In this document: piece after piece, positions 15,817 to 26,239 of the stretch
How the letters are laid out: each line of letters opens with the position of its first letter
How positions within the stretch are numbered: the stretch's first letter is position 1
Assembly (NCBI GenBank): GCA_036746875.1
Contig: DAIODI010000016.1
Span: 1 to 26,239, forward strand
DNA: 26,239 nt
Direction: 5' to 3'
Origin: DAIODI01 sp036746875
Lineage (GTDB): Bacteria; Pseudomonadota; Alphaproteobacteria; Rhizobiales; Aestuariivirgaceae
Translations under genes and position numbers: made by a program
Notes under the pieces: generated by a model
The model's database searches: none
What the model was told of the DNA's origin: nothing
What the model saw: only the letters and a program-made list of their open reading frames with translations

Positions 15817-15902
15817 CTGACTGGATCAGGCTGACCGCTTGCGTCTTCATGTATTCGCATCTTCTCTCTTCGCCAGGCGGCGGTCTCGTGGCGGGATGAT
15901 GC
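15817..15902 (+). repeat. palindromic intergenic repeat, copy C
   Basis: It lies between the LysE-family and acetoacetyl-CoA synthetase genes, in the same orientation as copy B. Shared landmarks are CTGAC, CAGGC, CCGCT, TCATGTATT, CATC and a CGCCA-TGGCG core (15871-15893) followed by GGATGATGC. The remaining ~120 bases before the next gene (15903 to about 16053) hold nothing recognised. Confidence 0.75.
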
Positions 15903-16053
15903 TGGAGCGGGCGCAGGCGCGCCACCGCCTTCATGACGGCGGTGCGGGCGGTGGAGGATGAGTTCGCCGACAAGGGCCTGGCGCCCTCCCTACCGCGCGC
16001 CACGGCTTCCGGCTAGGTTCTGACGCGTGTTCAACCCCCTGCCGGAATCGCCG

Positions 16054-17995
<1,942 letters not shown>

Positions 17996-18006
<11 letters not shown>

Positions 18007-19678
18007 GGCCGTCCACGGTCGCGCCGATGTTGCGGGCGAGAAGCCGGATCGGAATGAGGCCCACCAGCACGATGGCGAGCGCGGCGGGCGCGGAGTCCTC
18101 AAGCTGACCCAGGGTCACGTTCTCGAACACCATGGTGGCGAGCGTGTTCAGCCCGAAGGGCCGGAGAATGAGCGTCGCCGGCAGCTCCTTCATGCAGTCC
18201 ACGAACACCAGCAGCAGCGCCGAGACGATGGCCGGCTTCAAGAGCGGCAGGTGGACCTCGCGGAACACCTGGAGCCGCGTGCGCCCCAGCGTGCGACCGG
18301 CGGCGGTGAGGTTGCGGGTGATCCGCTCGCGCCCGGCGTCGACGCCGCCGTAGGAGATGGTGAGGAAGCGCAGGCTGTAGCCGAACAGCACCGCGAACGC
18401 CGAGCCGGTGAGCAACAACCTCACGTCCAGTCCCAGATGCTCGCGGGCGAAGGCGCCGATCCCGTTGTCCACGAACGACAGCGGAACGATGATCCCGATG
18501 CCGAGCACTGTGCCCGGCATCGCGTACCCCATCCCGGCCAGGCCGGCGGCGGCGTCCCCGGTCCAGTGACGCACCTCGCGCCGCGCGTAGACCAGCGCCA
18601 GCGCCACCACGGCGGTGATCACGGCCGCCGCCGCGGAGAGCGCGACGCTGGTCGCCGCCGCCTCGAGAAAACGCGCGCCGAGATCGCCGTCGATGCGCCG
18701 CAGCGCTGACCGCAGAAGCCAGCACACGGGCAGGACGAGCCCGAGCAGAACGGGCAACGCGCACGCCGCCGTCGCCGCCCATGCGGTGAGCCCGGCGAGC
18801 CGCTTCTTCGCCGGCGCATCCTGACGGACCCGCGCCGACGACGAAACGCCGCCGCGCCGCGCCGAGCGTTCAAGCCACAGCAGCGCGGCCGAAAAGACCA
18901 GCAGCGTCAGCGCGATCTGCGCCGCTGCGCCGAGATCGCCCCGGCCGAGCCAAGTGGTGTAAACGCCCAGCGCCAGCGTGCGGACGCCGAAGAAGTCCAC
19001 CGCGCCGATGTCGTTCAGGCACTCCATGAGGGCGAGGCTGACGCCCACCACAATCGCGGGCCGGGCCAGCGGCAGGGCGACGGCGAGGAACGCGCCCCGG
19101 TTGGTGCGCCCCAGCGTTCGCGCCACCTCGATCTGCGTCGGCGACTGGCGGGCGAAGCTCGCCCGCGCCAGCGCGTAGACGTAGGGGTAGAGCACGAGCG
19201 ACATGACGACCGCCGCCCCGGGCACGGATCGGATGTCGGGGAACCAGTAATCGCCGGGGGCGCGCCAGCCGAAGGTCCGCCGCAGCGCCGTCTGCACCGG
19301 CCCGGCGAACTCCAGAAGGTCGACGTAGATGAACGCCACGATGTAGAGCGGCATGGCGATGGGCGCGATCAGCGCCCAGCCCAGCGTGGCGTCGAAGGGA
19401 AAGCGGTAGGAGCTGATGAGCCACGCTGCGCCGACGCCGATCAGGAACGTCAGCACGCCGACGCCGGCGAGCAGCTGGACGGTGGTGACGAGGTAGTGCG
19501 GCAGCACGGTGGCCGCGAGGTGCCGCCAGGCGTCGAAGCCTGATCCCAGCGCCAGCGTCAGCACCGCGGCGAGCGGCAGGATCAGCAGCGCGGAGAGCGC
19601 ATAGAGCAGCGCCATCGTTCCGATGGGGCGGGCGCGCCGCGCACGTTGCGGCGATCCGGCGGCGAAAGGTTCGGCCAT
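17996..19678 (-). CDS. iron(III)-type ABC transporter permease (FbpB/SfuB-like, two permease domains)
   Basis: A 560-residue inner-membrane protein made of two fused permease domains, the arrangement of ferric-iron importers such as FbpB and SfuB. About 12 hydrophobic segments are visible. Each half has the coupling motif that contacts the ATPase: ARTLGRTNRGAFLAVALPLA in the first and AGRTLGRTRLQVFREVHLPL in the second. The binding protein and ATPase are not in the window; neither neighbour encodes them, so this permease is orphaned here or pairs with genes elsewhere. The upstream gene on the same strand is a histidine kinase 31 bases away, so co-transcription is possible. Iron specificity is assumed from family likeness; thiamine and phosphonate permeases share the fold. 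Confidence 0.88.
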
Positions 19679-19709
19679 GGCGGCTCGATAGCGGCTTTTG
19701 CGGCCGGCG

Positions 19710-22495
19710 TCAGCCGCCCAGCACGCGGTTCACCGGGAACGTGATCTCCGCCAGCGTTCCCTTGCCGCGGCTCGACGTCAGGGTGAACCGGCCACGGTTG
19801 GCCTCCACCAGCGCCTTGGTCAGCGGCAGGCCTAGCCCGGTGCCGGGGATATCGGGCCGTTCCTCGGCATGGATGCGGCCGAACGGCTGCATCGCCACGG
19901 CAAGCTCCTCCTCGGCCATGCCGATGCCGGTGTCCTTCACCTTGAGGGAGAACTCGCCGCCGGCGGTCAGCTGCCCCGACAGGATCACCTGCCCGCCCGG
20001 CGGGGTGAACTTGATCGCATTGGAGACGAGATTGAGAAGCACCTGCTTCATGGAGCGCAGGTCCGCGACGACCGCCGGCAGGTTTGGCGGAAAATTCTTG
20101 CGAACGACGATACGGCGCGCCCGGGCGTCTTCCTCGAACAGCCGCAGACAGTGATCGGCGAGCTCCGAAAGACTCACCGCCGTATAGTTGAGTTCGAGCT
20201 TGCCGGTCTCGATGCGCGACAGGTCGAGCAGGTCGTTGATGAGCGACAGCAGATATTCGCCGGAGGTGTGGATGTCGTTGGCGTAGCCGAGATACTTCTG
20301 GTTGGCGATTTCGCCGAACCGTTCGGTCCGCATGACCTCCGAGAAGCCGAGAATGGCGTTGAGCGGCGTACGCAGCTCGTGGCTGATCCTGGCGAGGAAG
20401 TCCGACTTCTGGGCGCTCGCCCGTTCGGCTTCCTCCTTGGCGGCGCGCAACTCGGCTTCCGTCTGCTTCCATTGCGTGATGTCGCGGAACACGGCGCAAT
20501 AGGCCGCACGGCCCGTCGCGCCCTTCCGGCCCTCGCGGCCGTTGCGGTCGGCGCCGATGGCGCCGATGGTGAGGAAGATCGGGATCGAGCCGCCCTGGGC
20601 GTTGCGCGCCTGAACCTCAAGCCCGTCGTTGAAGACCGCAGCGATTCCGCTCTCGCCGAGCGCGGCCAGATAATCGCGCACCAGCCGCGCGCCGTCGCCC
20701 TGCACCAGCGCGGCGATCGGCTGACCCAGCACTTCCGCCTGGCGCAGACCGAAGATCGCCTCCGCGCCCGCCGACAGGCTGAGGATGTTGCCGGTCTCGT
20801 CCAGCGTCGCGATGCCGTCGGTGGCGGTGTCCAGAATGGAGATCAGTTCGTCCGCAGAAGGGCCTTGCTGATCGCGCCCCCTTTCGGCCGGCGGCGAAGG
20901 CGCGGCGGCGGGCGCCGCCGCCGGGGGCGCTTGCGGCGGCCCTGCATCGGCCTCGGACGGCGCGGCGGCGTTCAGCGGCTGGGGACGCGGCGCCTGCGAC
21001 GGCCGCGACGCCTCCCCGGCGTCCTTGCCGCGCGGCTGAAGGAGTTCGGCCTTGGTGGCCGGGCCTGTGGTGAACGGGAAGCTGGTGAGGCGCACCATCA
21101 TCTCGATGGCCCCGCCTTCGCCGTCTATGCGCGCCGGTTCGCCGGGGGATGAGGCCGACAAGCTGTCGACAAGACGGGCCGGCTCCGGCAGCTCGCGCAC
21201 ATCCTCGACGCCGAGCAGCTTCAGCGCCGCCTTGTTGGCGTAAAGCAGCGTGCGGTCCTGGAACAGCACCGTGGCGATGGGCGACAGGTCGAGCGACCGC
21301 TTGATGATCTCCGGCACATGAACGCCGGCGGGCTCGCCCTCGGCCTTGCGCCGCGCAGGCTCGCCCGGCGATGGCGTCTCCGGCGGGCGCGGCGCGGCGT
21401 CGGGCCTGGCGGGAACGGGCGCGGGCGCGGCGGCGGAGCCCGCCGCCGGTTCGGGCGCGGCGGGGCGGGCCGCCGGTTCGGGCGCCGGCGGCTTCGGAAG
21501 CGCCGGAGCCGGTTCGCCCGCCGCCGGCGTCGCGGGCGGGAGCGCCGGGCCCAAGCGGGGGGAGGCGTACACCAACACCCCCGGGAGGCGGGGGCCCGGG
21601 GGGGGGGCGAGGGGGGGAAGCGGATAGACNNNNNNNNNNGTTGGGCGTGTGCGGTGGGGCCCTCGGCCGGGGCGGGGGCGTGCCTCGCCGCGCCAAGCCG
21701 GTTGAAGGCTTCCTCCTCCTCCCGGGCGAGCGGGCGCACGGGCGGGCGCGCGAGGGGGAAAGGCGTTTCGCCCGCCCGGGTGCGGTCGAGCTCGCGCTCC
21801 AGCGCCCGGCGTTCGGTGATATCGTCGATCGTCACCACCACGGCGTCGCCCTCGGCGTCGAGCCGCCGGGCGATCAGGCGCAGGGTGCGCACCCCGAAAC
21901 GGGTGTTGGCGTCGATCACGCGGTTGGCGATGCCGGTCCGGGCGACCTCCTGGACGAGCCGGGAAAGCCCCGCCGTTTCACCCATCAGCTTGGCCAGCGA
22001 TTCTCCCGTCAGGGTTGCGCCATCGCGGCCGAGCAGCGCTGCCGCCTCACGGTTGGCGTCGATGATTTCACCCTCGCGGTTGACCACGGCGACGGGCGTC
22101 GGCAAGGCGTCGAGGGCGGCGATCCGCAGGGCCTCGCGCTGGTCGGCGGCGTCGGCGCCGCGGGCGGCGATGACGACGCCGCCGCGACCGTCGGGCAACG
22201 GATGCGGCTGGAGGCGCGCGTGGAACGGCTGGCCGTCACGAAACGCCTGCAGCGTCAGGCGCGCCGAGGCCGGGGTTTCGCTGCTGAGCGCGCCGGCAAG
22301 CCGGGCGATCTCCCTGACGCCGGGCTCCGACGCCTCGAAGCGCAGATCGAGCACATCGAAAAGGGTTTCCGCCGCGAAGGCTTCCACCGCGGGCCGGTTG
22401 GCCCAAACGACGCGCAGCCGCTCGTTGTCCCAAAGCCACACCGGCCACGGCGACGCCTGCAAGTCTGCAAGGGATGGAGGAGAGGTCCTGGCCAA
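19710..22495 (-). CDS. multi-PAS sensor histidine kinase (PdhS-like), interrupted by the scaffold gap
   Basis: One gene split by the gap at 21630-21639. The N-terminal part (22495 to 21640, ~285 codons) holds two PAS-like regions: WPVWLWDNERLRVVWANR, then LPTPVAVVNREGEIIDANRE ending with VVVTIDDITERR. Beyond a Pro/Ala-rich linker, the C-terminal part (about 21560 to 19710) has PAS regions at LSPIATVLFQDRTLLYANKA and DTATDGIATLDETGNILSLS. The kinase core follows: H-box SHELRTPLNAILGFSEVM with the phospho-His codon at 20379-20381, N-box LLNLVSNAIKFTPPGG, G boxes DTGIGM and GTGLGLPLTKALVEAN. The ERFG...YANDIHTSGEYLLSLIND stretch recalls PdhS/DivJ/PleC cell-cycle kinases of Hyphomicrobiales. The two parts are in different frames across the gap, so assembly error is the likely cause. 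The start is uncertain: TTG 22495 follows AGGG, and no ATG or GTG lies between it and the upstream in-frame stop. No transmembrane segment is visible. Confidence 0.82.
21630..21639. other. assembly gap (10 Ns) with doubtful flanks
   Basis: Ten Ns, probably a placeholder of unknown true length. The left flank (about 21575-21629) consists of long G runs, including a run of about ten G, with no sensible coding in any frame. The gap lies in the Pro/Ala-rich linker of the kinase gene, where GC-rich repetitive sequence would defeat short-read assembly. Confidence 0.97.
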
Positions 22496-22696
22496 TCGGG
22501 CAACCCTGCACTCGACGACGGACGCCGATCTTTAAAATGCCGGCAATCCCGCTCAGACTTTGCTAACCAAACCGCGCCCGTCTTGTACCCGCAAGCGGCC
22601 CTGCCCGTCCATCGCAATGATGGCCCGGCGCGGCCGCTGAGGACGAAGCGCTCCGGTCGATCCTTGCAGGAATCGCGCCAGCGCCGGGGATCGCCC

Positions 22697-22726
22697 TTGC
22701 GGCTTCCTCGGGTTTTCGCCTAATAC
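22697..22726 (+). promoter_or_regulatory. possible promoter of tRNA-His
   Basis: TTGCGG (22697-22702), an 18-base spacer and TAATAC (22721-22726) lie 17 bases before the mature tRNA start. The -10 match is only moderate. The rest of the 248-base gap between the kinase and the tRNA holds nothing I recognise. Confidence 0.4.
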
Positions 22727-22743
22727 ACCGCGCGATTGGCCGT

Positions 22744-22820
22744 GCAGCTGTAGCTCAGTTGGTTAGAGCGTCGGATTGTGGCTCCGAAGGTCGGTGGTTC
22801 GAGTCCACCCAGCTGTACCA
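22744..22820 (+). tRNA. tRNA-His (anticodon GTG)
   Basis: A complete 77-base cloverleaf including an encoded CCA. Acceptor strands are GCAGCTG and CAGCTGT, D arm GCTC/GAGC, anticodon stem TCGGA/TCCGA around loop TTGTGGC with anticodon GTG at 22778-22780, variable region AGGTC, and T arm GGTGG-TTCGAGT-CCACC. The first acceptor pair is G1-U72 and the discriminator is A73. The base before the tRNA is T, not the G(-1) that pairs with C73 in most bacteria. This matches the unusual histidine tRNA known in a large group of alphaproteobacteria. Confidence 0.97.
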
Positions 22821-22855
22821 TTCGCGATTAACCATGCATCGCTTTCGCCGCCCGT

Positions 22856-24208
22856 TCACGCCATCGGCAGCCGCGCCGTCACCCGCTCGATGGTCGTGCA
22901 GGTGCGGTCGATCAGATCGGCGAGGTCCGCGTCGGTCAGCGTGAAGGGCGGCGCGAGCAGCAGGTGATCGCCGTTGGTCCCGTCCGCCGACCCTGAGCCG
23001 GGATAGCACACCAGTCCCAGATCGAGCGCGGTGGCTGTCAGCGCCTCCGACACCTTGAGCGCGCGGTCGAACGGCCGTTTCGTCTTGCGGTCGGCCACCA
23101 GCTCGATGGCGATGAAGGCGCCGCGGCCACGGATGTCGCCCACCGCCGGGTGATCCCCGAGCCGTTGGCCAAGCTCGCGCTTCAGCGCCATGCCGATGGT
23201 GGCGGACTTCGCCACCAGTCCGTCGCGCTCGACGATCTTCTGAACCGCCAGCCCCGCCGCGCAGGCGACCGGATGGCCCACGAACGTGTGCCCGTGATCG
23301 AGCGCGCCCGACCCCGCCTCGACCTCGCGCGCGATCTCCTCGCGCACCAGCATGGCGGCGAGCGGCTGATAGCCTCCGGCCAGCGCCTTTCCCAGCGTGA
23401 TCACGTCGGGCACGACGCCATCGTGAACGCAGGCGTAAAGCGTGCCGCAGCGTCCCATGCCGCACATGATCTCGTCGAGGATCATCAGCACGCCGCGCCG
23501 GGTGCAGATCTCGCGGATGCGCTGGAAGTAGCCGGGCGTCGCCTCGACGGCGCCGAGCGTCGCCCCCACCACCGTCTCGGCGATGAAGGCGATCACCCGG
23601 TCGTCGCCCAGCGCGGCGATGGCCGCCTCCAGCTCGTTCGCCCGGTCGAGGCCGTAGTCGCGCACCGATTCCGTCGCCGCCCGGCCCCGGTAGGCGTAGA
23701 CCGCGCCGATGTGGCGCACGTTCGGCGTCAGCATCGGCGCATAGGGCGCGCGCCGCCGCAGGTTGCCGGAGACCGACAGCGCCCCCAGCGTGTTGCCGTG
23801 GTAGGAGTAGAGCCGCGACACGAAGTGATCGCGCGATCCCTGTCCGCGCTCGATCTGCACCTGGCGGGCGAACTTCAGCGCCGCCTCGGTCGCCTCGGAG
23901 CCGCCGGAGACGAAGAACACCCGCCAGCGCGCGCCCGGCGCCCGGGCGGCGAGGAGGTCGGCCAGCGCCTCGGCGGCCCCGGTGGTGAAGAGGCCGGTGT
24001 GCGCGAACTCCAGCCGGGCCGTCTGGGCGGCGATGGCGGCCAGCACCTCCGGGTTGGCGTGGCCGATGGACGACACCGCCGCCCCGCCCGAGCCGTCGAG
24101 ATAGCGCCGCCCGGCGGAGTCAACGAGCCACGCCCCCTCGCCGCGCACGGCTTCCGGATAGGCGTGCCTGAGCGTGCGGTGGAGAATGTGCGTGGCGGCG
24201 TTGCGCAT
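22856..24208 (-). CDS. class III PLP-dependent aminotransferase
   Basis: A 450-residue fold-type I transaminase of class III, only distantly like the one at 8608. Features are FFVSGGSEATEAALK (98-112), SYHGNTLGALS (135-145), cofactor-contacting Asp245 in LMILDEIMCGMGR, and Schiff-base Lys274 in LGKALAGGYQPLA. The ATG at 24208 is preceded by AAGGGA at a good spacing. The gene is divergent from the glycerate kinase gene (71-base gap) and converges on tRNA-His. The neighbouring glycerate kinase and glycolate oxidase genes would fit an aminotransferase that makes or uses glyoxylate or hydroxypyruvate, but members of this group have many substrates and the role is open. Confidence 0.92.
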   Translation of the reverse strand: MRNAATHILHRTLRHAYPEAVRGEGAWLVDSAGRRYLDGSGGAAVSSIGHANPEVLAAIAAQTARLEFAHTGLFTTGAAEALADLLAARAPGARWRVFFVSGGSEATEAALKFARQVQIERGQGSRDHFVSRLYSYHGNTLGALSVSGNLRRRAPYAPMLTPNVRHIGAVYAYRGRAATESVRDYGLDRANELEAAIAALGDDRVIAFIAETVVGATLGAVEATPGYFQRIREICTRRGVLMILDEIMCGMGRCGTLYACVHDGVVPDVITLGKALAGGYQPLAAMLVREEIAREVEAGSGALDHGHTFVGHPVACAAGLAVQKIVERDGLVAKSATIGMALKRELGQRLGDHPAVGDIRGRGAFIAIELVADRKTKRPFDRALKVSEALTATALDLGLVCYPGSGSADGTNGDHLLLAPPFTLTDADLADLIDRTCTTIERVTARLPMA

Positions 24209-24279
24209 CCGGTTTCCCTTGCAGGCTGACTTCGATTAAGGGTGAAGCCGCCCGCCACTATCGCCGATATCGCCGCTCC

Positions 24280-25536
24280 ATGACCAGCCAGCCGTCCACC
24301 GACCCGGAAGCGCTCTTGCGCCAGATGTTTTCCGCCGCCATCGCCGCCGCCGATCCGGCGAGGCGGGCGCCGGCGTTCCTGCCGGCGAAGCCTAAGGGCA
24401 AAACCGTGGTGATCGGCGCGGGCAAGGCCTCCGCCGCGATGGCGCTGGCGGTGGAGGCGCACTGGGACGGGCCGCTCGAAGGGCTCGTCGTCACCCGCTA
24501 CGGCCACGGCGCGCCGTGCAGGCGCATCGAGATCGTCGAGGCCTCCCACCCGGTGCCGGACGTTGCGGGCCAGCAGGCGGCGGCGCGCATCGCGGAACGG
24601 GTGAAGGGGCTTTCCCCCGACGACCTCGTGCTCTGCCTGATCTCCGGCGGCGGATCGGCGCTGCTCGCCGCGCCCGCGCCCGGGCTGACGCTCGCCGACA
24701 AGCAGGACATCAACCGCCAGCTTCTCGCCTCCGGCGCGCCCATCGGCGCGATGAACTGCGTGAGAAAGCACCTTTCCGCCGTGAAGGGCGGCCGCCTCGC
24801 CGCCGCCGCCCACCCGGCGCAGGTCGTGTCGCTGATCATCTCGGACGTGCCGGGCGACGACCCCTCGGTGGTCGCCTCCGGCCCCACCGTCGCCGATCCC
24901 TCGACGCGCGAGGAGGCGTTGGCCCACATCCGCCGCTACGGCCTGAAGCTGTCGCCGGGGGTGGAAGCGTGGCTCGCCTCGCCCGACAGCGAAACGCCCA
25001 AGCCCGGCGACCCGCGGCTTGCCCGCACCCGAAACCACATGATCGCCACGCCCGCACAGTCGCTGGAGGCCGCCGCCGTCATCGCCCGCGCGGCGGGCTA
25101 CGCGATCGTCGATCTGGGCGACCGGGTGGAGGGCGAATCGCGCGAGGTGGGGAAGGCCCACGCCGCGCTGGCGCTGCCGGCGCGGCCGGGCACGGTGATC
25201 CTGTCGGGCGGCGAAACCACGGTGACGCTGAAAGGCCACGGGCGCGGCGGGCGCAACGGCGAGTACGCGCTGGGCCTCGCGCTGGCGCTCGACGGCGCGC
25301 CCGGCGTTTCAGCCATCGCCGGCGACACCGACGGCATCGACGGCTCGGAGGACAATGCCGGCGCCATCGTCACGCCGGACACGCTGGCGCGCGCCTGCGC
25401 CGCCGGCGTCGACCCGGCGAAGGCGCTCGCCCGCAACGACGCCTGGAGCGTGTTCGCCGCCACCGGCCAGCTTGTGGTGACCGGCCCGACGCTCACCAAC
25501 GTCAACGACTTCCGGGCGATTGTGGTGGAGCGGTGA
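24280..25536 (+). CDS. glycerate kinase, type 2 (MOFRL/DUF4147 family)
   Basis: A 418-residue glycerate 2-kinase of the GckA/TtuD type, phosphorylating D-glycerate to 2-phosphoglycerate at the end of the serine cycle, tartrate or glyoxylate routes. The N-terminal domain has VIGAGKASAAMA (44-55) and LISGGGSALLA (120-130), then ISDVPGDDPSVVASGPTV. The C-terminal MOFRL domain has SGGETTVTL, GRGGRNGEYALGLAL and GDTDGIDGSEDNAGA. Length is typical. No good ribosome site precedes ATG 24280. Its 3' end overlaps the convergent glcF-like gene by 35 bases. Together the two genes suggest glycolate to glyoxylate to glycerate to 2-phosphoglycerate, with the middle enzymes elsewhere. Confidence 0.93.
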   Translation: MTSQPSTDPEALLRQMFSAAIAAADPARRAPAFLPAKPKGKTVVIGAGKASAAMALAVEAHWDGPLEGLVVTRYGHGAPCRRIEIVEASHPVPDVAGQQAAARIAERVKGLSPDDLVLCLISGGGSALLAAPAPGLTLADKQDINRQLLASGAPIGAMNCVRKHLSAVKGGRLAAAAHPAQVVSLIISDVPGDDPSVVASGPTVADPSTREEALAHIRRYGLKLSPGVEAWLASPDSETPKPGDPRLARTRNHMIATPAQSLEAAAVIARAAGYAIVDLGDRVEGESREVGKAHAALALPARPGTVILSGGETTVTLKGHGRGGRNGEYALGLALALDGAPGVSAIAGDTDGIDGSEDNAGAIVTPDTLARACAAGVDPAKALARNDAWSVFAATGQLVVTGPTLTNVNDFRAIVVER

Positions 25537-26239
25537 GGGCTTGCGGCCGGGGCCCGCCGTTCGCCCAGTCGAGCAGTTCCACCGTGTGCACGATGGGCAC
25601 GCCCGCGGCCCCTCCTAGCTGCGTCATGCAGCCGATGTTGCCGGTGGCGATCACGTCCGGCTTGGTCGCCGCGATGTTCTTCAGCTTGCGCGCCTTGAGG
25701 TCGGCGGCGATCTCCGGCTGGAGCAGGTTATAGGTGCCGGCCGAGCCGCAGCACAGGTGCCCCTCGGCGGGCGTGAGCACCTCGAAACCCGCCGCCTGGA
25801 GCAGCGCCGGCGGCTCGCGCGTCACCTTCTGGCCGTGCTGGAGCGAACACGCCGAATGGTAGGCGACGCGCAACGCCTCCGGCGCGCGCCCCGCCGGAGC
25901 CGCGTCGTAGAGGTATTGCGAGATGTCGCGCGCCATCGCGCCGTAGCGCCGTGCGGCCTCGGCCATGCCGGCGTCGAACCGCAGGACGTGGCCGTAATCC
26001 TTCACCGTCGTGCCGCAGCCGGAGGCGGTGATGAGCACCGCATCCACCGGGCCATGCTGCCGCTCCACCTCCGCCCACGCCTCGACATTGGCGCGCGCCG
26101 CCGCGACACCCTTCTCCTCCATGCCGATATGCAGGGTCAGCGCCCCGCAGCAGTCGGGCGACTGCGGCACGATCACGTCCGTGCCGAGCCGGTTGAGCAG
26201 GCGGACCGCGGCGCGGTTGATCTGTGGGGCGAGCACCGT
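25502..26239 (-). CDS. glcF: glycolate oxidase iron-sulfur subunit, 5' partial
   Basis: The C-terminal ~245 residues of GlcF, the subunit that carries electrons from the flavin subunits of glycolate oxidase to the membrane chain. The visible part holds the two CCG (Cys-Cys-Gly) domains: SPDCCGALTLHIGMEEKG with ITASGCGTTVKDYG, and YHSACSLQHGQK with GHLCCGSAGTYNLLQPEI. The N-terminal 4Fe-4S ferredoxin half lies beyond the right edge; the frame is still open at base 26239, so the GTG at 26236 is not a real start. In many proteobacteria glcD and glcE lie upstream of glcF, so they may be just outside. Related lactate-utilisation subunits (LutA) share the CCG domains, but the sequence around the motifs reads as GlcF. 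Confidence 0.9.
   Translation of the reverse strand, partial: TVLAPQINRAAVRLLNRLGTDVIVPQSPDCCGALTLHIGMEEKGVAAARANVEAWAEVERQHGPVDAVLITASGCGTTVKDYGHVLRFDAGMAEAARRYGAMARDISQYLYDAAPAGRAPEALRVAYHSACSLQHGQKVTREPPALLQAAGFEVLTPAEGHLCCGSAGTYNLLQPEIAADLKARKLKNIAATKPDVIATGNIGCMTQLGGAAGVPIVHTVELLDWANGGPRPQALTAPPQSPGSR

Noticed and set aside
15933..16016. A short frame reading MTAVRAVEDEFADKGLAPS, possibly the tail of a lost gene
   Set aside because: It has only 27 codons, no ribosome site and no family I recognise, so neither gene nor pseudogene can be supported.
20880..21560. Pro/Ala-rich, repeat-like DNA in the kinase gene
   Set aside because: It reads as flexible protein linkers in a GC-rich genome, not as a discrete DNA repeat array.

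Overview
The window is GC-rich, densely coded chromosomal DNA. Codon use, gene families and a histidine tRNA with alphaproteobacterial features suggest an alphaproteobacterium, most likely Hyphomicrobiales (Rhizobiales). No rRNA, CRISPR array, transposase, phage gene or plasmid gene was seen. No gene-free stretch exceeds 300 bases; the longest runs from 22496 to 22743. The sequence has a 10-N scaffold gap at 21630-21639. The first ~130 bases and the bases beside the gap look unreliable.

Bases 1-13097 form a catabolic island. It holds an M20-type hydrolase homologue with several metal ligands replaced, then an HpaB-type flavin monooxygenase translationally coupled (ATGA) to an acetamidase/formamidase. 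Next come a CE4/PuuE-type (allantoinase-like) deacetylase with an NAD-dependent epimerase, a polar amino acid ABC importer (binding protein plus a fused permease-ATPase), a class III aminotransferase, a cyclase-family (kynurenine formamidase-like) hydrolase, a GntR/FCD regulator and a gamma-glutamyltransferase-family hydrolase. A shared operator-like motif (TTGTATCCAA type) lies in the two divergent intergenic regions that serve the importer, aminotransferase, cyclase and regulator. The simplest reading is one regulated pathway that imports and dismantles a small nitrogen-rich compound through one oxygenation, several C-N hydrolyses and a transamination. The substrate cannot be named from sequence, and this is the best candidate here for an undescribed system.

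Bases 13098-18006 hold an AsmA-family protein, a divergent LysE/RhtB exporter and acetoacetyl-CoA synthetase. Bases 17996-22495 hold a ferric-iron-type ABC permease and, upstream on the same strand, a multi-PAS histidine kinase resembling the PdhS/DivJ-PleC type; the gap interrupts the kinase. A tRNA-His (GTG) follows at 22744-22820. The right end has a second class III aminotransferase, a type-2 glycerate kinase and a partial GlcF (glycolate oxidase iron-sulfur subunit), which suggests glycolate/glyoxylate-to-glycerate metabolism.

A small palindromic intergenic repeat occurs three times (5592-5623, 13111-13195, 15817-15902). One copy supplies the last 12 codons of the epimerase gene.
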